A stretch of DNA of 64,000 bases from Bacteroidia bacterium (lineage in GTDB: Bacteria > Bacteroidota > Bacteroidia > J057), in the NCBI GenBank assembly GCA_041391665.1, contig JAWKNO010000001.1:1364001-1428000 (forward strand). Direction: 5' to 3'. This document shows, one piece after another, positions 58,127 to 64,000 of the stretch (position 1 is the stretch's first letter; each line of letters opens with the position of its first letter). Both the position numbers and the translations under genes were made by a program. The notes under the pieces were generated by a model. The model saw only the letters and a program-made list of their open reading frames with translations. It was not told the origin of the DNA and searched no databases.

Positions 58127-60049
58127 TTACTCTATTTTCAGTTCAAACGCTGCTCCGGATTTCTCAATATGCAGTTCCTGTTTTTCCGAATTGTACTCCC
58201 ACGATTCTGCTCCAGCAATACTTTTGGGCTTAAATGCAGATTTTACCACAATCGTCCAGTGATGATTTCTCTCCGCCGAAATCTTAATTTCCTTTCCATT
58301 ATTCTTCGAGGCAACTGATACGGGCGAAATATAAAATCCATCTCCCAATGGCTCAAAATAGCTGATTTCGCCGGGATTTTCGGAAAGAACATATAGCTTC
58401 ATTTCCTCTGAAAATTTTGCTGTATCACCCGGTTCGATCAACACCATATTTTTCAGATCAACGGGAGCAATATGGAAATGGCTGTCTTCTTTTACGCGCT
58501 CATATATCTGTTTTTCCAGATCTCCGGGTTCCTGTCGATGGGGTACCGGATCGGCATTTAAAAATACAGGCTCAGGAAGCGCTATTCCGGAAGAATTTTC
58601 CAGCACCGTGGGGTCATGTTTTTTCAGTGTGATCGACACATTTTCCATTTTCCAGTCTCTGGCGTAAGTGACCGTTCCGCCCGATTCTGCTTCAATGGCG
58701 ATGTTTTTCCAGGTCAGATCGTGAATAGGTTTTTCCGGATAGGCATTGGCGTAGAAAGCCCTTTGGGCATTTTTTACTTCGATATCTGTTAATAAAATGT
58801 CTCTGAATTCCGGTATTCCTTTTTCTGGCGGTTCGACTACCTGGGTCATGGTTTTCCACCACTCCGGTCTTTCTTCTTCGGGAATTTCATCTGGTATTTG
58901 TGGATAGCTGTATTCGGGATACCAGTTAAGTTCAAACTGAAAAGGGCTGTTGACATCGGTCATTTTTATGTCGTGAAACCAGACATTTTCAATCAACCCT
59001 CCGCGAACTTTTGCCGACTTAAACCTGATACCGGTATTGGTTCCGATTGCTTCCAGTCCATAAACTTCAATATTTCGCATCCCGCCGGAAGTCTCACTGC
59101 CGATGGTAAAAAGCCCGTGCCCCGCCCGGGTGATACAGTTGCGGTAAACGATATTTTCTGCGGGCTTGTTGACTCTCAGTCCGTCGGCATCTCTCCCGGC
59201 TTTGATGCAAAGATTATCGTCGTTGCAGTCTATATCGCAGTTTTCGACCAGTATATCTTTGGAGGAATCTGTATTTATCCCGTCTGAACTGGGGCCATAC
59301 CCATCGATATTGTTGCGGATAATCAGACCATCGACGTGAACCTTTTCCGAATAGGTAAGCGAAATCGTCCAAAACCCAGCCTGTTTGACGGTGAAGTCTT
59401 TGAGCAATACATTTTCAGACTTATAGATTACGACCGGCCTTACTCTTTTACAGTCGTAGTCCACGGCCCACCGGATATTGCGATTCTGGTAGTCCACCCA
59501 CATCCCTCCGCTGCGTGGCGGATCACCCCAAAATTTGTCCCACCAGTATTTACCGCTGCCAAAAATGGTTCCCTTGCCCGTGATCCGCACATTTTTTTCC
59601 TCATATACATTGATCAGCGCGGCAGGCCAGTCCATCTCAATTCCTGCCACCCGGGTGCGTCTTTCAGGATAATACAGATCATCGGGTATGGCAATCAGCG
59701 TTACTCCTTCCCCAATGTGGAACTCAACATTAGACTTAATAAAAACCGCCCCTGTGAGGTAGTCGCCTGCCGGAAAAACCACCTTTCCTCCGCCTGCTGC
59801 TGCCGCAGCGTCTATGGTCTGCTGAATCGCATCAGTATTAAGCGTTTTTCCATCACCCACTGCTCCGTAGTCAGATACCTGAAAGACCTTTTCGGGAACC
59901 CGGGCAAATGCCGGATTGTAAAATACGGATTCCAGATCGGTTACCAGTTTACTTTTTTTACCTGAATCAGGAGAACCACATCCGGCCAGAAGGATGAGAA
60001 AAATGGCGGGCAATATTCGGAGAGGTTGGGGCAAAGAGGCTATTTCCAC
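58127..60049 (-). CDS. GH28 family pectinase (polygalacturonase/rhamnogalacturonase-like) lipoprotein
   Basis: This 640-residue right-handed beta-helix glycosidase has lipobox LLAGC at the N-terminus. The GH28 sites are present: INTDSSKDILVENC (NTD), DCNDDNLCIKAGRD (DD), and AGHGLFTIGSE (GHG). The RIK motif is replaced by RFKSA, suggesting a rhamnogalacturonan-type or unsaturated-product substrate. The C-terminal extension (about 480-640) is beta-rich. The start is GTG. It is divergent from the GH106 gene; the 118-bp spacer holds both promoters. Confidence 0.9.
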   Translation of the reverse strand: MEIASLPQPLRILPAIFLILLAGCGSPDSGKKSKLVTDLESVFYNPAFARVPEKVFQVSDYGAVGDGKTLNTDAIQQTIDAAAAAGGGKVVFPAGDYLTGAVFIKSNVEFHIGEGVTLIAIPDDLYYPERRTRVAGIEMDWPAALINVYEEKNVRITGKGTIFGSGKYWWDKFWGDPPRSGGMWVDYQNRNIRWAVDYDCKRVRPVVIYKSENVLLKDFTVKQAGFWTISLTYSEKVHVDGLIIRNNIDGYGPSSDGINTDSSKDILVENCDIDCNDDNLCIKAGRDADGLRVNKPAENIVYRNCITRAGHGLFTIGSETSGGMRNIEVYGLEAIGTNTGIRFKSAKVRGGLIENVWFHDIKMTDVNSPFQFELNWYPEYSYPQIPDEIPEEERPEWWKTMTQVVEPPEKGIPEFRDILLTDIEVKNAQRAFYANAYPEKPIHDLTWKNIAIEAESGGTVTYARDWKMENVSITLKKHDPTVLENSSGIALPEPVFLNADPVPHRQEPGDLEKQIYERVKEDSHFHIAPVDLKNMVLIEPGDTAKFSEEMKLYVLSENPGEISYFEPLGDGFYISPVSVASKNNGKEIKISAERNHHWTIVVKSAFKPKSIAGAESWEYNSEKQELHIEKSGAAFELKIE

Positions 60050-60167
60050 AGGTTTAGATTTTTGTTAGGGCTAATAAAATGGTTTTTTACCTGAGTAACA
60101 AACCACCCCTACTTCCGGGGATTTTTTTAATTTACCTTCCGTAATTAAATCCATACATCTTCCCGAA

Positions 60168-63002
60168 ATGAAACGCGCGATTCCCATTCTTCTGCTTTCT
60201 GCACTTTTTATGGCCTGTGAGCCACCTGCTCCCGGTTTTCATTTACCCGAAATAACCCGGGAAACCAAACCCTGGTCCCGCTGGTGGTGGCAGGGAAGTG
60301 CCGTAACCCGGGAAGGCATTACCGCTGAGTTGGAAGCCTACCAAAAAGCCGGTTTCGGGGGACTCGAAATCACCCCTATCTATGGAGTACGCGGTGAGGA
60401 AGATCAGTTTGTCGAATATTTATCTCCCCAATGGGTGGATCTGCTGGAATTCACCCTCAGCGAGGCAAAAAGGCTGGGACTGGGAATAGACATGGCCACC
60501 GGAACAGGCTGGCCTTTTGGCGGCCCCTGGGTAGGCGAAAACGATGCCTGCAAATATCTCGCCTATAAAACCTGGAAGTTGAAAGAGGGAGAAAAGCTTA
60601 ACCAGCCCATCGAATATCAGGAAGAAGGGTATGTCCGGGCGGTTACCAATCACGTCAATCAACCGATACGGGCAGAAGACCTCGTTCAGCCTGTGGCGGC
60701 AAATAAAAATCTTCAGGCCCTGGCACTGGATCAGGTTCGCTTTCCGCACTCCATGCCCTTACAATCGCTGGTGGCTTATTCGGATCGGGGCGAGTCTGTC
60801 GATCTCATGACGCATGTAACGCCCGAAGGGAAACTCAACTGGCAGGCGCCTGCCGGAAGCTGGACCATCTATGGAATATTTCAGGGGCAACATGGGAAAA
60901 TGGTGGAAAGAGCCGCGCCCGGAGGAGAAGGAAATGTCATTGATCATTTTTCCAAAGAGGCTATCCAACACTATCTGGCCAGGTTTGACAGTGTTTTTGC
61001 GGAAAGAGACATAAGTACACTAAGGTCTTTTTTTAACGATAGCTACGAAGTGGATGATGCGCTTGGACAGGCAAACTGGACGCCCGGCCTGCTGGAGGCT
61101 TTTCAGGAAAAACACGGTTACGACCTGCGCGCACACTGGCCTGCCTTATTCGGAGAAGATACCGAAGAAAATCATCAGCGCGTCCTTTCAGATTTCCGGG
61201 AAACGATTTCTGATTTGTTGCTGGAAACATTTACCACAGAATGGAGCCAGTGGGCAGAAAAAAGAGGCGCCATCACCCGAAACCAGGCGCACGGTTCACC
61301 CGCCAATATTCTCGACCTTTACGCCGCATCTGCCATCCCCGAAACAGAAGGCACGGATATCATACGCATCAAACTGGGAACCTCAGCCGCACATGTCACA
61401 GGAAAAAAACTCGCTTCTTCCGAGTCCGCCACATGGCTGAATGAGCATTTTTTCTCCAGTCTCGCCGATTTAAAACAAAATACAGACCGGTTTTTTGCCG
61501 GCGGGGTAAATCATATTTTTTATCACGGGAGCTGTTATTCTCCTCCCGGAGATCCCTGGCCGGGGAGGCTATTTTATGCAGCCTTTCACGCCAATTCAAG
61601 AAATCCGCTCTGGCATGATTTTCCTGCTTTTAACCAGTATATCGCCCGCACACAATCTTTTCTCCAGTCAGGAAAACCGGACAATGATATTCTCCTCTAT
61701 TTTCCCGCTTATGACCGGTTTGCTGCTCCTCAAAAAGAGTTGCTGGATCATTTTGACGGGCGCGGTCCGGGTTTCATCGGGTCGGAAGTCGAAGTGCTCG
61801 CCCGCAAACTACAGCAGGAAGGATATTCGTTTGACTTTATTTCAGACCGCCAGATTCAAAATATTAGTATATCAAATGGAAAACCGGAGACCGGAGGCGT
61901 CTCTTATCAGACCATTGTTTTGCCAGCCTGTAAATATTTGCCTTTAAATACCCTCAGTCATATCCTGATGCTGGCAGAAAATGGCGCACAGGTCGTGATC
62001 CATCAGGCTTTACCTGAAAGTGTCCCCGGATTGGGCAATCTGCAGGAAAATCAGGCCCGGTTTCTTCAACTCCTCGAAACGCTTTCCTTTGAAGAAACAA
62101 CTGTTGGTATAAAGCAGGCCAGCCTCGGCAAAGGCTCGGTTTTCATAGGAGGCGATATGGAAAAAATGCTGGCTTATGCCGGGACAGAACCGGAGGCAAT
62201 GGCCGGAAAGGACCTGAATTATACCAGAAGATCCTATGAAAATGGCTATTATTATTTTGTCGCCAACTGGTCGGGAAAGGAAATGGAGGGGTGGATTCCG
62301 CTACAAAAAGACGCGCAGTCTGTGATGATCTATGACCCTGTAACGGGGGAAAAAGGAATAGCCAAACAGCAACCCGGAGAAGATGGAAAACCTGAGATAT
62401 ATCTTCAGCTTTCTCATGGCCAATCGCTTATCCTTATCACTTCTGACAGAATACCGGAAGAAACGCCCTGGCATTATCTCACAAAGACCGGAAAAACCTC
62501 TGCTTTGGAAGGTGAATGGGAAATACGCTTTATCGAAGGAGGGCCCGTGCTTCCGCCTCCGGTCAAAACCAAAAACCTTGTTTCATGGACTGAACTGGGA
62601 GAAGATTACCAGCATTTTTCCGGAACAGCGGTCTATCAGCTTGTTTTTTCCCGCCCCGAGGGCGATGGCTGGATTCTGGATCTGGGCGGGGTGCATGAAA
62701 GTGCGGTAGTAAAACTAAATCATACGCCCATAGGGACGTTGTTTGGGCCCACCTACCAGATTTTTATTGATCCGAAACTTATAAAAGAGCACAATACTCT
62801 TGAAATTGAAGTGTCCGGACTAATGCTCAACCGCATCATTGACATGGATCAGAAAGGGGTTCCGTGGAAAAAATTCTATAATGTAAACTTCCCCGCGAGG
62901 AGAGCCGAACACAGGGACGAAAACGGTTTGTTTGACGCTTCCCGTATTTCACCGGTTCCTTCCGGATTGCTAGGGCCGGTGACACTTTCTCCCGCAAGGT
63001 AA
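60168..63002 (+). CDS. GH106 family alpha-L-rhamnosidase lipoprotein
   Basis: This 944-residue exported glycosidase has lipobox LFMAC. The family N-terminal block WSRWWWQGSAVTREGITAEL and GFGGLEITPIYGVRG is complete, followed by DMATGTGWPFGGPW, and the C-terminal part has a beta-sandwich of the carbohydrate-binding type (about 790-940). GH106 enzymes cut alpha-L-rhamnose from rhamnogalacturonan and flavonoid glycosides, with calcium. Together with the GH28 gene it suggests pectin side-chain use. Confidence 0.92.
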   Translation: MKRAIPILLLSALFMACEPPAPGFHLPEITRETKPWSRWWWQGSAVTREGITAELEAYQKAGFGGLEITPIYGVRGEEDQFVEYLSPQWVDLLEFTLSEAKRLGLGIDMATGTGWPFGGPWVGENDACKYLAYKTWKLKEGEKLNQPIEYQEEGYVRAVTNHVNQPIRAEDLVQPVAANKNLQALALDQVRFPHSMPLQSLVAYSDRGESVDLMTHVTPEGKLNWQAPAGSWTIYGIFQGQHGKMVERAAPGGEGNVIDHFSKEAIQHYLARFDSVFAERDISTLRSFFNDSYEVDDALGQANWTPGLLEAFQEKHGYDLRAHWPALFGEDTEENHQRVLSDFRETISDLLLETFTTEWSQWAEKRGAITRNQAHGSPANILDLYAASAIPETEGTDIIRIKLGTSAAHVTGKKLASSESATWLNEHFFSSLADLKQNTDRFFAGGVNHIFYHGSCYSPPGDPWPGRLFYAAFHANSRNPLWHDFPAFNQYIARTQSFLQSGKPDNDILLYFPAYDRFAAPQKELLDHFDGRGPGFIGSEVEVLARKLQQEGYSFDFISDRQIQNISISNGKPETGGVSYQTIVLPACKYLPLNTLSHILMLAENGAQVVIHQALPESVPGLGNLQENQARFLQLLETLSFEETTVGIKQASLGKGSVFIGGDMEKMLAYAGTEPEAMAGKDLNYTRRSYENGYYYFVANWSGKEMEGWIPLQKDAQSVMIYDPVTGEKGIAKQQPGEDGKPEIYLQLSHGQSLILITSDRIPEETPWHYLTKTGKTSALEGEWEIRFIEGGPVLPPPVKTKNLVSWTELGEDYQHFSGTAVYQLVFSRPEGDGWILDLGGVHESAVVKLNHTPIGTLFGPTYQIFIDPKLIKEHNTLEIEVSGLMLNRIIDMDQKGVPWKKFYNVNFPARRAEHRDENGLFDASRISPVPSGLLGPVTLSPAR

Positions 63003-63088
63003 CGCAATGGTGTGCGCTCCGGAGGGTACGGTTTGCTGTGTTTTATAGCCATCTGAACTGATTCGCCTTTCATTCGGGGTTATCATAA

Positions 63089-64000
63089 TTACGCCCCTTT
63101 GGCGAATTTCAGTCCCACAAAAAACGTCCTTGGTCGCGCCGGGCCATAGATATAGTTGCTGTCCCGATACCTTCCCGTGTCAAAATCGCGCTGATAGCTG
63201 TTGAATATGTTTTGAACCCCTCCCGATATTTCCAGTTCTGGCCCGGTTTTCCGGAATGAAAATCTATAGCTGATTTTGCTGTTGAGCTCAAAAAAATCGG
63301 GCGAATCTATCACTACATCCTGCACTGTTCCTTGCGCTCCGGCAAAATGGGGCACTTTCATCGTTCCTGTATAAATGCCCGAAAGAGAACCGCTTAGTAT
63401 TGATTCTGGTAAAATACTCAGGGTGAAAAATCCATAAGCATTGGGGGTGCGAAGGTAATTGCGGATTCCGGGAACTTCACTGGACCAGGCTATGGGTTTG
63501 TCGTAGAGGGATGACTGCAACGTAAAGCCGGTTTCTACCTGAACCTTCTGGTCGTAATTCAGCCGCCCTTCCAGCGTAATGCCTTTGACCGTAGAATTGC
63601 CGCCATTTTTGCGCAGCAATCGCTGATTGCCTGCTGCATCGGTACCGATTTCTTCCAGAACAAATGTATTGTAGAGTCGGGTATAAAAAACCTCCGCCGT
63701 AAATCCGTAGATATAGTTGGGTTGTGGATTGTTGTAGTCTGCCGAAAAACTGAAGCTGTCTGATGTTTCTTCCCGAAGATCTTCGGCGATCTGCACCCTG
63801 CTTATTCCCCCTCCGGCAAAAGCTATGTGCAGATCAGTTTCAAACGCCTGAGGTGCTTTAAATCCTTTGGCATAACCTGTTCGCAACTGGATGTTGTACA
63901 CAGGTTTAAATAGCAGACTTAATCTGGGCGTAAAAACAGGGTGATCCACAAAATTGTGAACATTCATCCGCACGCCACTCAGGAGGGTAAGTTTGCGGGA
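63089..64000 (-). CDS. TonB-dependent outer-membrane receptor (C-terminal part)
   Basis: The frame runs through the right edge of the window. The visible 303 residues are the last beta-barrel strands of a TonB-dependent receptor: LSLLFKPVYNIQLRTGYAKG, FKAPQAFETDLH, and the C-terminal GVQNIFNSYQRDF with FFVGLKF, ending in the short KGA tail. It resembles siderophore or vitamin receptors rather than SusC. The plug domain and signal are outside. Whether it serves sugar uptake linked to GH28/GH106 is unknown. Confidence 0.88.
   Translation of the reverse strand, partial: SRKLTLLSGVRMNVHNFVDHPVFTPRLSLLFKPVYNIQLRTGYAKGFKAPQAFETDLHIAFAGGGISRVQIAEDLREETSDSFSFSADYNNPQPNYIYGFTAEVFYTRLYNTFVLEEIGTDAAGNQRLLRKNGGNSTVKGITLEGRLNYDQKVQVETGFTLQSSLYDKPIAWSSEVPGIRNYLRTPNAYGFFTLSILPESILSGSLSGIYTGTMKVPHFAGAQGTVQDVVIDSPDFFELNSKISYRFSFRKTGPELEISGGVQNIFNSYQRDFDTGRYRDSNYIYGPARPRTFFVGLKFAKGA

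Noticed and set aside
1..64000. CRISPR arrays, tRNA or rRNA genes
   Set aside because: No regularly spaced repeats, cloverleaf-like genes or rRNA stretches were seen; the short repeats present are gene-end copies or REP-like elements.

Overview
The window is a chromosomal segment of a Bacteroidota bacterium, most likely a Saprospiria- or Cytophagia-like marine or soil lineage. The support is a lectin with a type IX secretion (Por) C-terminal sorting domain, a PadR plus prefix-domain FtsX permease pair, a long-form PurF of the Bacteroidota type, many lipoproteins, TonB-receptor and GH28/GH106 genes, and promoter-like TAnnTTTG boxes. No rRNA, tRNA, CRISPR array or transposase gene was seen. I assign no species.

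Layout. 1-8532: a minus-strand run of a truncated secreted protein, a DUF885 protein lacking its usual histidines, a Crp/Fnr regulator, DUF1684 and an M1 aminopeptidase lipoprotein, then plus-strand DUF2723-like membrane protein, murI and an unknown membrane-anchored protein. 8559-17383: FtsX permease with PadR regulator, an unknown secreted protein, and a purF-glycosyltransferase-DUF445 operon. 17493-21281: hpt, a duplicated-domain secreted protein, nagB and a sodium:solute symporter. 21282-28253: an accessory zone with a collapsed AAA_14 ATPase, three toxin-antitoxin (TA) modules, an acetyltransferase, the T9SS lectin and a dihydrodipicolinate-synthase/epimerase pair.

28505-45536 is a defence island. 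It begins with an AT-rich type III CBASS operon (CD-NTase, HORMA, TRIP13-like ATPase, 2TM-NUDIX-like effector). Next is a type I restriction system (hsdM, hsdS, a NucS-like nuclease, hsdR) with an XRE-ImmA/PIN module wedged directly in front of hsdR. A RloA-RloB (AbiL-like) pair follows, then an interrupted antitoxin/PIN module between two copies of a RhuM gene head, an intact RhuM-Fic gene and a DUF433/DUF5615 TA module. 45579-64000: an NRAMP transporter, two convergent SNF2 ATPases, two SDR proteins, a gamma-lyase-type PLP enzyme divergent from an Lrp regulator with a near-consensus Lrp box between them, a chloramphenicol-acetyltransferase remnant, DinB, GH28, GH106 and a partial TonB receptor. 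The last three probably serve pectin or rhamnogalacturonan use.

The most unusual pattern is a recurrent insertion architecture. Three unrelated TA modules (YefM-YoeB, a RelE-like pair, DUF433-DUF5615) each sit immediately behind a host gene (acetyltransferase, DHDPS-like, NRAMP), in the same orientation. In each case the last roughly 51-54 coding bases of that host gene are repeated just beyond the toxin (53 bp with 2 mismatches, 66 bp identical, 51 bp identical). The XRE-ImmA/PIN module shows a mirror version: the first 27 bp of hsdR are repeated on its far side. This suggests a common, undescribed capture mechanism for TA cassettes at gene ends. It is an inference from repeat geometry and needs comparison with genomes lacking the cassettes.
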